DNA of 64,000 bases from Stutzerimonas urumqiensis (GCF_003640395.1 NZ_RBZQ01000004.1:186001-250000); one strand, 5' to 3'; counted from the first letter of the stretch, positions 30,245 through 38,983 are shown. Program-made: numbers and translations. The notes: generated from the sequence alone by a model not told the origin.

Positions 30245-30883
30245 TCAGGCCTGTGCCTGTTGCGACACGGCCGGCGCCGGGTGGAAGAACACATGCTCGA
30301 CCACAGGCCCCACCGCGATCTGTCCGACCTCCTCGTAGCCCTGGCGCTGGTAGAAGCCGAGATAGCGCGGGTTGCCGGTGTCGAGCACCAGGCCCTGGGA
30401 GTGAGGGTCTTCGGCGCACCAGTCATGAACGGCCTGCAGAAGTTGCTCGCCATAGTGCTGTCCCTGGAAGTGCGGATGCACGCCCATCAGCGGCAACACG
30501 TGCACCGCCTGCCCCGGCAGGCAGGCCAGCACCGCATCGTGGTAGTCGAGGTAACGCCGGGTACAGCGAAAGCCGGCCGACAGCAGCATCCGCATGCGCC
30601 AGGCCCAGCTCTCGGTGACCTCCAGCCGCCGCTGCGGCGGCGCGATCAGCGCGGCAGCGATCAGGCGGTCCTCGCAGAGCAGGCCGAGCGCCGGTTGCTG
30701 CTGCACGAAATGCTGGCGCACCAGCTCGCGAATGGTCGCGCGGACGCGGTGGTCGTAGCCCGGCCGGTCGGCCTCAAAGAGGTAGGCGAAGGTCGGCTCG
30801 TGACGATAGGCGTGATACAGCAGCGATCGGGTCTCGCGGTCGTAGCCACCGTCGATCATCCGGACTTGCGCAGGCTCGGTCAT
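30245..30883 (-). CDS. GNAT-family N-acetyltransferase
   Basis: A 212-residue protein with the acetyl-CoA binding motif A of GNATs: LMGVHPHFQGQHYGEQLL near residue 135, where Q-G-Q-H-Y-G replaces the usual R-G-x-G-x-G/A. Motif B follows (LVLDTGNPRYLGFYQRQGY). The substrate cannot be told. It lies upstream of tamA on the same strand (75 bp) and divergent from xthA (110 bp). The ATG at 30883 gives the full N-terminal strand; no alternative start looks better. Co-transcription with tamAB is possible. Confidence 0.85.
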   Translation of the reverse strand: MTEPAQVRMIDGGYDRETRSLLYHAYRHEPTFAYLFEADRPGYDHRVRATIRELVRQHFVQQQPALGLLCEDRLIAAALIAPPQRRLEVTESWAWRMRMLLSAGFRCTRRYLDYHDAVLACLPGQAVHVLPLMGVHPHFQGQHYGEQLLQAVHDWCAEDPHSQGLVLDTGNPRYLGFYQRQGYEEVGQIAVGPVVEHVFFHPAPAVSQQAQA

Positions 30884-30993
30884 TGCACGCTCGCTTTCTT
30901 GTCATGGCTGTCCTTGGACGTTAGCACCCGCGCCGCAGGCTCGCCCATCACCCGGTCGGCCAGTAAACTCGCCTCTTTTTGCGAGGCCCGCCG

Positions 30994-31806
30994 ATGAAGA
31001 TCGTCTCCTTCAATATCAACGGACTGCGCGCCAGGCCGCACCAGCTCCAGGCGCTGATCGAACGGCACGCGCCGGACGTGATCGGTCTGCAGGAAACCAA
31101 GGTCGCGGACGAGCAGTTCCCGCAGGCCGACATCGAAGCGCTCGGCTATCACGTCCATTACCACGGCCAGAAGGGGCATTACGGCGTCGCGCTGCTGTCG
31201 CGCCAGGCGCCGCTGGAGATCCACAAGGGCTTTCCCGCCGATGGCGAGGAATCGCAGAAGCGCTTCATCTGGGGACGCTTCCAGGACGCCAACGGTGCGC
31301 CGGTCACGGTCATGAACGGCTATTTCCCGCAGGGCGAAAGCCGTGCGCATCCGACCAAGTTTCCCGCCAAGACCAAGTTCTACGCCGATCTGCAGGCCCT
31401 GCTCGAAGCGCGCTTCACGCCGGGCGATTCGCTGGCGCTGATGGGCGACTTCAACATCTCGCCGGAGGATTGCGACATCGGCATCGGCGAGATCAACGCC
31501 AAGCGCTGGCTGCGCACCGGCAAGTGCAGCTTTCTACCCGAGGAGCGCGAGTGGCTGGCCAAGCTCAAGGCGTGGGGCCTGCAAGACAGCTTCCGCACGC
31601 TCTATCCGGAGGTCAGCGATCGCTTCAGCTGGTTCGATTACCGCAGCCGCGGCTTCGAGGACGATCCGCGCCGTGGCCTGCGCATCGACCTCATCCTCAC
31701 CACCCCAGCGCTGCATGCCCGGGTGCGCGATGCCGGCGTGGACTACGACATCCGCGCGATGGAGAAGCCTTCCGACCACTGCCCCGTGTGGATTGCCGTG
31801 GACTGA
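30994..31806 (+). CDS. xthA: exodeoxyribonuclease III
   Basis: A 270-residue Exo III/AP endonuclease of base-excision repair. Motifs of the EEP nuclease fold are present: NINGLRAR at residues 7-14, LQETKV with the metal-binding glutamate, [16 protein letters not shown] with the catalytic Asp/Asn, and PSDHCPVW with the catalytic Asp-His near the end. The ATG at 30994 (MKIVSFN) is the standard start; a longer version from 30979 adds MRGPP only and is not needed. It is a single gene, transcribed divergently from the GNAT gene. Confidence 0.96.
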   Translation: MKIVSFNINGLRARPHQLQALIERHAPDVIGLQETKVADEQFPQADIEALGYHVHYHGQKGHYGVALLSRQAPLEIHKGFPADGEESQKRFIWGRFQDANGAPVTVMNGYFPQGESRAHPTKFPAKTKFYADLQALLEARFTPGDSLALMGDFNISPEDCDIGIGEINAKRWLRTGKCSFLPEEREWLAKLKAWGLQDSFRTLYPEVSDRFSWFDYRSRGFEDDPRRGLRIDLILTTPALHARVRDAGVDYDIRAMEKPSDHCPVWIAVD

Positions 31807-31871
31807 GGCGGATGCGCTGAGCCGAACGCGCCCCGCTGAATGCACCGCGCCAGAGCGGTCAAGGCGCCGCG

Positions 31872-31889
31872 CTGTCATATTGCCGTCAT
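31872..31889 (+). promoter_or_regulatory. Pho box (PhoB binding site)
   Basis: CTGTCAT-ATTG-CCGTCAT: two 7-bp direct repeats with a 4-bp spacer, matching the PhoB consensus CTGTCAT-N4-CTGTCAT at 13 of 14 repeat positions. A possible -10 hexamer (TAGGCT, 31900-31905) lies 10 bp downstream, the usual arrangement in Pho promoters where the box replaces the -35. It is 45 bp upstream of the PstS-OmpA ATG. Confidence 0.8.
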
Positions 31890-31933
31890 CCGTTTGATCT
31901 AGGCTCGCGACCTCCCTTCGCTGAGGTCGCACC

Positions 31934-33310
31934 ATGACCCGACACCCCTCGGACCTTGCCGGCGCGTCGCGCCATTCCCTGCCATCGCTGTTTCTCGGGC
32001 TGCTGCTGGTCTGCCTGCCGTGGCCGACACAGGCGGCGATGGCCGCCTCGAGCCAGGCGCCGGTCCTTCGCATCCAGGGTTCCAACACCGTCGGCGCCAA
32101 GCTCGCGCCGATGCTGATCGCCGGTCTGTTCGAGCAGAAGGGTTTGAAGAACATCAACATCGCGCCGGCCGGGCGTGAGAACGAACAGCGCGTGAGCGGC
32201 CGGCAAGCCAATGGCCAGATCGTCTGGGCCGAGGTAGCGGCGCACGGTTCGAGCACGGGCTTTCAGGGGCTTGCCGAGGGCAGCGCCGACCTTGCGGCGT
32301 CGTCGCGCCCGATCAAGTCAGCCGAACTGGCGCTTCTGCGCGCGCATGGCGACCTGGAAAGCGTCCAGGCCGAGCAGGTGATCGCCATCGACGGGCTCGC
32401 CATCGTCGTGCACCCGGACAATCCGGTGAATGCGCTCGACACCCGCACGCTCGCGCGGCTGTTCGCCGGGGAGATCGCCAACTGGGCCATGATCGGCGGC
32501 CCCGATCGCCCGGTCAGCGTGCATGCGCGGGACGACAACTCCGGCACATACGACACCTTCAAGGAGCTGGTGCTGGCTGCCCAATCGGTCAAGCTGACGG
32601 CCGGGGCGCGTCGCTACGAATCCAACGATCGCCTCGCCGAAGCGGTCGCGGCCGATCCGGGAGGCATCGGCTTCGTGGGCCTGGCCTCGGTCGGCAAGGC
32701 CAAGGCACTGGCCATCGCCGACGGCCAGTCGCGCCCCATGCCGCCGAGCCTCGCACTGATCGCCACCGAGGACTATCCACTGTCGCGCCGCCTGTTCCTG
32801 TACGCGCTTCCCTCCAACCAGACGCCTTGGACCCGTGCGCTGATCGACTTCGCCCACAGCGAGGCCGGGCAGGCGATCGTCGCGCGTTCGGGCTACGTGC
32901 CGCAGACCATCGAGGCGATCGAGCAGAGCGTCGATGCGCAATCGCCCGAGGCCTATCGGACGCTCGCCGCAGAAGCACGGCGCCTGACGGTCAACTTCCG
33001 CTTCGCCGAGGGCAGCGCACGGCTGGATAACAAGGCACAGCGCGACATTCCGCGACTCGTCGACTACCTCACGCGCCACGACAAGCGCCGCGGCCAGGTC
33101 GTGCTGGTCGGGTTCGGCGACGCCAAGAGCGATCCGTCGCGGGCCGCCCTGCTGTCCAAACTGCGCGCCATGACGGTACGCCGCGAGCTGACGAAGCAAG
33201 GTATTTATCTCAAGGCGATCAATGGGTTGGGTGACGATATTCCCGTCGCTTCGAACCTTGGGGACAGTGGCCGGCAGAAAAATCGCCGTGTCGAGGTTTG
33301 GGTGTACTGA
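31934..33310 (+). CDS. PstS-like phosphate-binding protein fused to an OmpA C-terminal domain
   Basis: A 458-residue exported protein. A long signal peptide (residues 1-35, ending TQA-A) is followed by a PBP-like phosphate-binding domain (about 45-310; RIQGSNTVGAKLAP and DDNSGTYDTFKELVL are PstS-type loops). The C-terminal OmpA/MotB domain (about 350-458) includes NFRFAEGSARLD, GFGDAKSD and the terminal QKNRRVEVWV that binds peptidoglycan. It should hold a phosphate-binding lobe on the cell wall in the periplasm. The Pho box upstream indicates PhoB control and expression under phosphate starvation. The ATG at 31934 has GAGG 8 nt before it. A single gene; no pstCAB genes are near. Confidence 0.88.
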   Translation: MTRHPSDLAGASRHSLPSLFLGLLLVCLPWPTQAAMAASSQAPVLRIQGSNTVGAKLAPMLIAGLFEQKGLKNINIAPAGRENEQRVSGRQANGQIVWAEVAAHGSSTGFQGLAEGSADLAASSRPIKSAELALLRAHGDLESVQAEQVIAIDGLAIVVHPDNPVNALDTRTLARLFAGEIANWAMIGGPDRPVSVHARDDNSGTYDTFKELVLAAQSVKLTAGARRYESNDRLAEAVAADPGGIGFVGLASVGKAKALAIADGQSRPMPPSLALIATEDYPLSRRLFLYALPSNQTPWTRALIDFAHSEAGQAIVARSGYVPQTIEAIEQSVDAQSPEAYRTLAAEARRLTVNFRFAEGSARLDNKAQRDIPRLVDYLTRHDKRRGQVVLVGFGDAKSDPSRAALLSKLRAMTVRRELTKQGIYLKAINGLGDDIPVASNLGDSGRQKNRRVEVWVY

Positions 33311-33370
33311 AGCGATCCGCACAAAGGCTTTAGTAATCAAAGGTTTGAAGCCAACTATTAATGCTGCATC

Positions 33371-33412
33371 AGAAAAAGCATGTAGATCGCGAAGAGCGAC
33401 TTTTCTTTTTTT
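33371..33412 (+). terminator. probable terminator of the PstS-OmpA gene
   Basis: AGAAAAAG pairs with CTTTTCT, and inside it TCGC pairs with GCGA around GAAGA. A long T-rich tail (CTTTTCTTTTTTT) follows. It lies 60 bp after the stop in an A+T-rich pocket. The stem is imperfect, hence moderate confidence. Confidence 0.5.
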
Positions 33413-33596
33413 CTGAAGGGCTTGCGGAATATTCTTCATTAACAGTCGAGAAGCTGAGCGCTGTCCCATGGTCATCCACGAACCGGGACCAGCCCCGCGC
33501 CAGGCAGAATCGTATCGGTCGCCGGTCAGCTTCGTACTGTCTCAGGCGAATCAGGCTGACTAAGCTGCGAGAACCTTCCACGGCGGACGAATCACC

Positions 33597-34523
33597 ATGT
33601 ACCTGGTTTGCGGCGAGGCCCTGTTCGATGTCTTCGCGTCGCCCACGGCGCTCGGCAACCGGCTGACACTGGAAGCAGTCGCCGGCGGCTCGCCGTTCAA
33701 CGTGGCGGTCGGCTTGCGCCGGCTGGGCGTGCCCGCCGCGCTGTTCACCGGCCTCTCGCGGGACTACTTCGGCCAGCGCCTGGGCACCTTGCTGGCGACC
33801 GAGGGGGTCGACACGGGCTACCTCGTCGACGTCGACGCGCCGACGACCCTGGCGATGGTGGCGCTCGACGCGACGGGCGCGCCGGTCTATGACTTTCGCG
33901 GTGCCGGCTGCGCCGATCGGCTGCCGCGCATCGACCAGTTGCCTCCGCTCGGCGATGACGTCCGTGGCGTGCACCTGGGCTCCTACTCGCTGGTGGTCGA
34001 GCCGATCGCCGACACACTCCAGGCGCTGGTCGAGCGGGCCGAGGGCCGGCTAATCTCGCTCGACCCCAACATTCGCCTGAACGTCGAGCCCTCGCTCGAG
34101 CGCTGGCGCGAACGGATCGACCGGCTGGTCCCGCGCGTACAGCTGATCAAGGCCAGCGATGAAGACCTGCGCCTCCTTTACCCCGACGAATCCCAGGACG
34201 CCGTCGTCCAGCGCTGGCTCGCGCAAGGCTGCCGCGTGGTGCTGCTGACGCGGGGCGGCGACGGCGCAAGCCTGTACCGCGACGGCACTGTGCTGAGCGC
34301 GGCGGCTCCGGCGATCACGGTCTGCGACAGCGTCGGGGCTGGCGATACCTTCCAGGCCGCGGTGCTGGCCTGGCTGCACGAACAGGGCGCCGATTCGCCG
34401 GCCGGGCTCGAGGCGCTCGCGGACGATGCCCTGCAACGGATGCTCGACTTTGCCTGCCGCGCCGCCGCCATCACCTGCACGCGGCGCGGCCCGGATCTGC
34501 CGCACCGCGCGGAGCTGGACTGA
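33597..34523 (+). CDS. mtlZ: fructokinase (PfkB family)
   Basis: A 308-residue ribokinase/PfkB sugar kinase. The N-terminal signature is GGSPFNVAVGLRRLG (residues 29-43); the catalytic DSVGAGDTF lies near residue 245 and contains the base aspartate. In Pseudomonas the product of the mannitol locus (MtlZ) phosphorylates the fructose made by MtlD. Here the gene lies in front of mtlR, not at the end of mtlEFGKDYZ as in P. fluorescens. A sigma-70 promoter for mtlR follows 32 bp after its stop, so mtlR need not depend on mtlZ transcription. The upstream 286-bp gap must hold its own promoter, which I could not pin down. Confidence 0.88.
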   Translation: MYLVCGEALFDVFASPTALGNRLTLEAVAGGSPFNVAVGLRRLGVPAALFTGLSRDYFGQRLGTLLATEGVDTGYLVDVDAPTTLAMVALDATGAPVYDFRGAGCADRLPRIDQLPPLGDDVRGVHLGSYSLVVEPIADTLQALVERAEGRLISLDPNIRLNVEPSLERWRERIDRLVPRVQLIKASDEDLRLLYPDESQDAVVQRWLAQGCRVVLLTRGGDGASLYRDGTVLSAAAPAITVCDSVGAGDTFQAAVLAWLHEQGADSPAGLEALADDALQRMLDFACRAAAITCTRRGPDLPHRAELD

Positions 34524-34554
34524 GTGCGGCACCGCGCATTCGACTGAAGGCGGC

Positions 34555-34583
34555 TTGGACGCACGCCCCTCGCCGGCTATAAC
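34555..34583 (+). promoter_or_regulatory. sigma-70 promoter of mtlR
   Basis: TTGGAC (34555-34560), a 17-bp spacer and TATAAC (34578-34583), 22 bp upstream of the mtlR ATG. Both hexamers match consensus at 4-5 of 6 positions and the spacing is ideal. It implies a short leader of about 16 nt. Confidence 0.75.
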
Positions 34584-34605
34584 CCATTCGGGAACAACGA
34601 CAACC

Positions 34606-35523
34606 ATGCCCGATGCCATGAAGACCGCACGCACCACCGACCCGTCCTACGAGCTGATGGACGACCACAACGGCAATTCGTTGATCTATCGCGAGCACGG
34701 CTTTCCCTGCCCGCTCGTGCGCTGGCACAACCACAAGGAATACGAGCTGCACCTGATCGTCGCGAGCGCCGGCAAGGTGTTCATCGGCGATTACGTGGGC
34801 AATTTCGCGCCCGACAGCCTCTTTCTCACCGGCCCGCACCTGCCGCACAACTGGATCAGCCAGGTCGAGGACGGCGAAGTCATCGCCAAGCGCGACATGC
34901 TGGTCAACTTCACCGACGAATTGCTACAGGCCGGCAACCAGGTGTTCTCCGAACTGCGCCTGCTGGCACCGATGCTGGAGCGATCGCGCTACGGCATCGA
35001 ATTCCGCGACCCGGCACTCATCCGCCGCGCCGGCACGCTGATGCAGCAGATCGCCGACAGCCGCGGCATCAGCCGGCTCGGGTATTTCTTCATCCTGATG
35101 GAGCTGCTGGCCGGTTGCGACGACTACCAGTTGTTGTCCGGCACCACCGCGACCCAGCTGGGCGACGACCAGCACGTCGACCGCACGAACCTCGCGGTCA
35201 ACTACATCTTCGACAACTACATGCGCGAGCTGCCGCTGGAGGAAGTCGCCTCCCATCTCGGCATGAAACCGACCTACTTCTCGCGCTTTTTCAAGCGCGC
35301 CACCGGGCGCTGCTACGTCGAGTTCGTCAACAGCCTGCGCATCAGCAAGTCCTGCGAGCTGCTCACCGACAGCGACAAGCCGGTCACCGACGTGTGCTTC
35401 GAGTCGGGCTTCAACAACCTGTCGAACTTCAACCGGCGCTTCCAGCAGCTCAAGGGCATGACGCCCTCGCGCTATCGCCGCCTGGCGATGCAACGGCTGA
35501 CCGAGCAGAACCTCGCCGTCTAA
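34606..35523 (+). CDS. mtlR: AraC-family activator of the mannitol operon
   Basis: A 305-residue AraC/XylS regulator. The N-terminal cupin-like sensing domain (residues about 20-110) contains RWHNHKEYELHLIV and GPHLPHNW. The C-terminal double helix-turn-helix (about 205-295) contains LEEVASHLGMKPTYFSRFFK and VTDVCFESGFNNLSNFNRRF. The length matches MtlR of P. fluorescens (about 301 aa), the activator of the mtl genes with mannitol, sorbitol or arabitol. The ATG at 34606 is chosen for its placement after the promoter and a GGGA site; longer frames begin inside mtlZ. The mtlE promoter region follows directly. Confidence 0.93.
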   Translation: MPDAMKTARTTDPSYELMDDHNGNSLIYREHGFPCPLVRWHNHKEYELHLIVASAGKVFIGDYVGNFAPDSLFLTGPHLPHNWISQVEDGEVIAKRDMLVNFTDELLQAGNQVFSELRLLAPMLERSRYGIEFRDPALIRRAGTLMQQIADSRGISRLGYFFILMELLAGCDDYQLLSGTTATQLGDDQHVDRTNLAVNYIFDNYMRELPLEEVASHLGMKPTYFSRFFKRATGRCYVEFVNSLRISKSCELLTDSDKPVTDVCFESGFNNLSNFNRRFQQLKGMTPSRYRRLAMQRLTEQNLAV

Positions 35524-35553
35524 TACGCTTTGCCCCGTCAACAATCCGTCCCT

Positions 35554-35576
35554 GCCCCGTGCCAACCGCACGGGGC
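35554..35576 (+). terminator. hairpin after mtlR
   Basis: Perfect 9-bp stem GCCCCGTGC / GCACGGGGC with loop CAACC, 31 bp after the mtlR stop. It has no T tract, so it is either a weak terminator or a processing structure before mtlE. Confidence 0.45.
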
Positions 35577-35593
35577 GCGGCTTCGTCTTGCGC

Positions 35594-35636
35594 ATCGAAC
35601 CTGGAACAAGTGCAAGAAAGTATCGAACGAAGTGTG
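35594..35636 (+). promoter_or_regulatory. possible MtlR binding repeats upstream of mtlE
   Basis: The heptamer ATCGAAC occurs at 35594-35600 and again at 35622-35628, each followed by an AAGTG element. The pair ends about 10 bp before a possible -35 hexamer, the position expected for an AraC-type activator. It is inferred only from position and repetition. Confidence 0.4.
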
Positions 35637-35645
35637 CGCGAGGCT

Positions 35646-35675
35646 TTGTCGCCGGTTGCCTGGCGGGGCTGTAAT
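35646..35675 (+). promoter_or_regulatory. candidate mtlE promoter
   Basis: TTGTCG (35646-35651), an 18-bp spacer and TGTAAT (35670-35675). The match is imperfect, as expected for an activator-dependent promoter; the ATCGAAC repeats lie just upstream. A GGGGCT/AGCCCC inverted repeat surrounds the -10 region. Confidence 0.4.
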
Positions 35676-35758
35676 GAGCCCCGAATCCGCGCCGAGCAGC
35701 GCGGTGAGAACAACAATAAAGACCTGTGCAGCGAAGCCTGCGCAGGAGGAGTCCCGAC

Positions 35759-37063
35759 ATGAAGATCGCTAAAGCGCTACTCGGAACGACCTGCCTGGCC
35801 CTGGCCTGTCATGCCCAGGCCGAAACCCTGACCATCGCCACGGTCAACAATGCCGACATGATCCGCATGCAGCGGCTGTCGGAGACCTTCGAAAAGACGC
35901 ACCCCGACATCGACCTCAACTGGGTCGTGCTCGAAGAAAACGTCCTGCGCCAGCGCCTGACCACCGACATCGCCACGCAGGGCGGCCAGTTCGACGTGCT
36001 GACCATCGGCATGTACGAGGCGTCGCTCTGGGGCGACAAGGGCTGGCTGGCGCCGATGAACAACCTGCCCGCCAGCTACGACGTCGACGACGTCTTCCCC
36101 TCCGTGCGCGAAGGGCTGTCGGTCGACGGCACGCTCTACGCCTTGCCCTTCTACGCCGAAAGCTCGATGACCTACTACCGCAAGGACCTCTTCGAGCAGG
36201 CGGGCCTGACCATGCCGGAGCATCCGACCTGGTCCCAGATCGCCGACTTCGCCGCCAAGCTGCACAAGCCCGAGCAGGAGCAGTACGGCATCTGCCTGCG
36301 CGGCAAGGCCGGCTGGGGCGAGAACATGGCGCTGATCACCACGATCGCCAACAGCTTTGGCGCGCGCTGGTTCGATGAGCAGTGGCAGCCCGAGTTCACC
36401 GGCCCGGAATGGACGAAGGCGGCGAACTTCTATGTCGACCTGCTCGGCAAATACGGCCCGCCCGGCGCGTCGAGCAATGGGTTCAACGAGAACCTCGCGC
36501 TGTTCAACAGCGGCAAGTGCGCGATGTGGGTCGATGCGACCGTGGCGGGTTCGTTCGTCACCGATGCGTCGCAGAGCAAGGTTGCCGACAAGGTCGGTTT
36601 CGCCTTCGCCCCGCACGAGGCCACCGAGAAAGGCTCGGCCTGGCTGTATTCCTGGGCGCTGGCGATTCCCGCCACGTCCAACAACAAGGACGCGGCGATG
36701 GAATTCGTCACCTGGGCGACCTCCAAGGACTACGCCAACCTCGTCGCCGAGACCGACGGCGTCGCCAACGTGCCGCCGGGCACGCGCCAGTCGACCTACA
36801 GCGAGGCGTACATGAAGGCCGCGCCCTTCGCGCAGGTCACGCTCGAGTCGCTCAAGCAGGCCGACCCGGCCGATCCCTCGGCCAAGCCGGTGCCTTACGT
36901 CGGCATCCAGCTGGTGACCATTCCCGAGTTCCAGGCCATCGGCACCCAGGTCGGCAAGATGTTCTCCGCAGCACTGACGGGGCAGATGCCGGTCGAGCAG
37001 ATGCTCAACGCGGCGCAGCAGTCGGTGCAGCGCGACATGAAGCGCGCGGGCTATCCCAAGTAA
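35759..37063 (+). CDS. mtlE: mannitol/polyol ABC transporter substrate-binding protein
   Basis: A 434-residue periplasmic binding protein of the family 1 sugar type. The signal peptide (residues 1-20, ALACHAQA) is cleaved before ETLTIATVNN. The conserved ligand-region segments YALPFYAESSMTYYRKDLF and MWVDATVAGSF are present. It captures mannitol, sorbitol or arabitol for MtlFGK. The ATG at 35759 has a very strong AGGAGGAG site at 35743-35752. A stem-loop follows the gene, as is common behind highly expressed binding-protein genes. First gene of mtlEFGKDY. Confidence 0.94.
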   Translation: MKIAKALLGTTCLALACHAQAETLTIATVNNADMIRMQRLSETFEKTHPDIDLNWVVLEENVLRQRLTTDIATQGGQFDVLTIGMYEASLWGDKGWLAPMNNLPASYDVDDVFPSVREGLSVDGTLYALPFYAESSMTYYRKDLFEQAGLTMPEHPTWSQIADFAAKLHKPEQEQYGICLRGKAGWGENMALITTIANSFGARWFDEQWQPEFTGPEWTKAANFYVDLLGKYGPPGASSNGFNENLALFNSGKCAMWVDATVAGSFVTDASQSKVADKVGFAFAPHEATEKGSAWLYSWALAIPATSNNKDAAMEFVTWATSKDYANLVAETDGVANVPPGTRQSTYSEAYMKAAPFAQVTLESLKQADPADPSAKPVPYVGIQLVTIPEFQAIGTQVGKMFSAALTGQMPVEQMLNAAQQSVQRDMKRAGYPK

Positions 37064-37108
37064 CGCCAGTCGTCTCGCCAACCGAACCGCGCGCCCTCTC
37101 ACCACGCC

Positions 37109-37126
37109 CGCCGGGATTTCCCGGCG
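37109..37126 (+). other. intercistronic stem-loop between mtlE and mtlF
   Basis: Perfect 7-bp GC stem CGCCGGG / CCCGGCG with loop ATTT. Stem-loops of this sort after binding-protein genes stabilise the upstream message and lower expression of the permease genes. Confidence 0.6.
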
Positions 37127-37153
37127 AGGCAGGCGACCTCTCGGAGACGCCGT

Positions 37154-38089
37154 ATGAACAGCACAACCCTAGCCACCCCGAGCACCGCCACGTCGGACGC
37201 GCGCCCGGTGCATGGTCGCCGTCGGCGCAGCCCCGGCTGGTTCCTGATCAGCCCGTCGGTCACGCTGCTGCTGATCTGGATGCTAGTGCCACTGGCGATG
37301 ACCGTCTACTTCTCGGTCATCCGCTACAACCTGCTCTACCCCGGCGAGCGCGGCTTCGTGGGGCTGGAGAATTTCCACTACTTCCTGACCGACGCCGGCT
37401 TCATCCCCGGCATGACCAATACGCTGATCCTCGTCGGCGGCGTGCTGCTGATCAGCGTGGTGCTCGGCGTGCTGATCTCCGCGCTGCTGGAGGCGGCGGA
37501 GTTTCCCGGCCGCGGCCTGGTACGCGTCATGCTGATTTCGCCGTTCTTCATCATGCCGACGGTCAGCGCGCTGATCTGGAAGAACCTGATCTTCCACCCG
37601 GTCTCCGGCGTGCTCGCCGCACTCTGGAAGTTCTTCGGCGCCCAGCCGGTGGACTGGCTGGCGCAGCATCCGATGGCGTCGATCGTGATCATCGTGGCCT
37701 GGCAGTGGCTGCCGTTCGCCATCCTCATCCTGATGACGGCGATGCAGTCACTCGACCAGGAGCAAAAGGAAGCGGCGCGGCTCGATGGGGCCGGTCCGCT
37801 GGCCATCTTCTGGCACCTCACGCTGCCGCACCTGGCACGCCCCATTGCGGTGGTGGTGATGATCGAGATGATCTTCCTGCTCTCCGTGTTCGCCGAAATC
37901 TTCACCACCACCAGCGGCGGTCCCGGCTATGCCTCGACCAACCTGGCGTACCTCATCTACACCCAGGCGCTGTTGCAGTTCGACGTTGGCATGGCCTCGG
38001 CGGGCGGGCTGATCGCCGTGGTGATCGCCAACATTGCCGCCATCCTGCTGGTGCGCATGCTCGGCAAGAACCTGACCGAAAAGCACTGA
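37154..38089 (+). CDS. mtlF: mannitol/polyol ABC transporter permease 1
   Basis: A 311-residue MalF-type inner-membrane permease with six predicted helices after a cytoplasmic N terminus. The EAA loop that contacts the ATPase is EAARLDGAGPLAIFWHLTLP near residue 210. It pairs with MtlG to form the translocation pore. The ATG at 37154 has GGAGA at 37142. mtlG begins 10 bp after its stop. Confidence 0.94.
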   Translation: MNSTTLATPSTATSDARPVHGRRRRSPGWFLISPSVTLLLIWMLVPLAMTVYFSVIRYNLLYPGERGFVGLENFHYFLTDAGFIPGMTNTLILVGGVLLISVVLGVLISALLEAAEFPGRGLVRVMLISPFFIMPTVSALIWKNLIFHPVSGVLAALWKFFGAQPVDWLAQHPMASIVIIVAWQWLPFAILILMTAMQSLDQEQKEAARLDGAGPLAIFWHLTLPHLARPIAVVVMIEMIFLLSVFAEIFTTTSGGPGYASTNLAYLIYTQALLQFDVGMASAGGLIAVVIANIAAILLVRMLGKNLTEKH

Positions 38090-38099
38090 GGGCTGACCG

Positions 38100-38933
38100 A
38101 TGCTGACGCTCAAACAAAGTCGCCGCCTCAATACCCTGCTGGTCGGGGGCGTGTCCTGGATCGTGGCGCTGCTGCTGTTCTTTCCGATCTTCTGGATGGT
38201 GCTGACCAGCTTCAAGACCGAGATCGACGCCTTCGCCACCCCGCCGCAGCTGTTCTTCACGCCGACGCTGGAGAACTACCTGCATATCCAGGACCGCAGC
38301 GGCTATTTCCGCTTCGCCTGGAACTCGGTGGTGATTTCCTTCGGCGCGACGGCGCTGGGCATGCTGTTCGCCATTCCGGCGGCGTACTCGATGGCATTCT
38401 TCGAGACCAAGCGCACCAAGGGCACGCTCCTGTGGATGCTCTCCACCAAGATGCTGCCGCCGGTGGGCGTGCTGGTGCCGATCTACCTGCTGGCCAAGCA
38501 GTTCGGCCTGCTCGATACCCGCACGGTGCTGGTGATCATCTACACGCTGATCAACCTGCCGATCATGGTCTGGATGATCTACACCTACTTTCGCGACATC
38601 CCGCGGGACATCCTCGAAGCCGCCCGCATGGATGGCGCCACCACGCTGCAGGAAATGGTCAAGGTCCTGTTGCCCATCAGCAAGGGTGGGCTCGCCTCGA
38701 CCATGCTGCTTTCGCTGATCCTGTGCTGGAACGAGGCGTTCTGGTCGCTGAACCTGACCTCCGCCAACGCCGCCCCGCTCACCGCGCTGATCGCCTCCTA
38801 CTCGAGCCCTGAAGGGCTGTTCTGGGCCAAGCTCTCGGCGGTCTCGACGCTCGCCTGCGCACCGATTCTTATCTTCGGCTGGATCAGCCAGAAACAACTC
38901 GTCCGCGGCCTGTCGTTCGGCGCCGTGAAGTGA
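38100..38933 (+). CDS. mtlG: mannitol/polyol ABC transporter permease 2
   Basis: A 277-residue MalG-type permease with six helices. The EAA loop is [20 protein letters not shown] near residue 177. It starts 10 bp after mtlF, so the two permeases are translated together. A perfect 9-bp stem-loop separates it from mtlK. Confidence 0.94.
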   Translation: MLTLKQSRRLNTLLVGGVSWIVALLLFFPIFWMVLTSFKTEIDAFATPPQLFFTPTLENYLHIQDRSGYFRFAWNSVVISFGATALGMLFAIPAAYSMAFFETKRTKGTLLWMLSTKMLPPVGVLVPIYLLAKQFGLLDTRTVLVIIYTLINLPIMVWMIYTYFRDIPRDILEAARMDGATTLQEMVKVLLPISKGGLASTMLLSLILCWNEAFWSLNLTSANAAPLTALIASYSSPEGLFWAKLSAVSTLACAPILIFGWISQKQLVRGLSFGAVK

Positions 38934-38941
38934 ACGATCAC

Positions 38942-38968
38942 GCCGCGGCGCCCGATCGCCGCGGCTTT
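38942..38968 (+). other. intercistronic stem-loop between mtlG and mtlK
   Basis: Perfect 9-bp stem GCCGCGGCG / CGCCGCGGC with loop CCCGAT, then TTTCG, directly before the AAGGAG ribosome site of mtlK (38971). It may attenuate transcription or protect the mtlEFG message. Confidence 0.55.
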
Positions 38969-38983
38969 CGAAGGAGCATCCCC

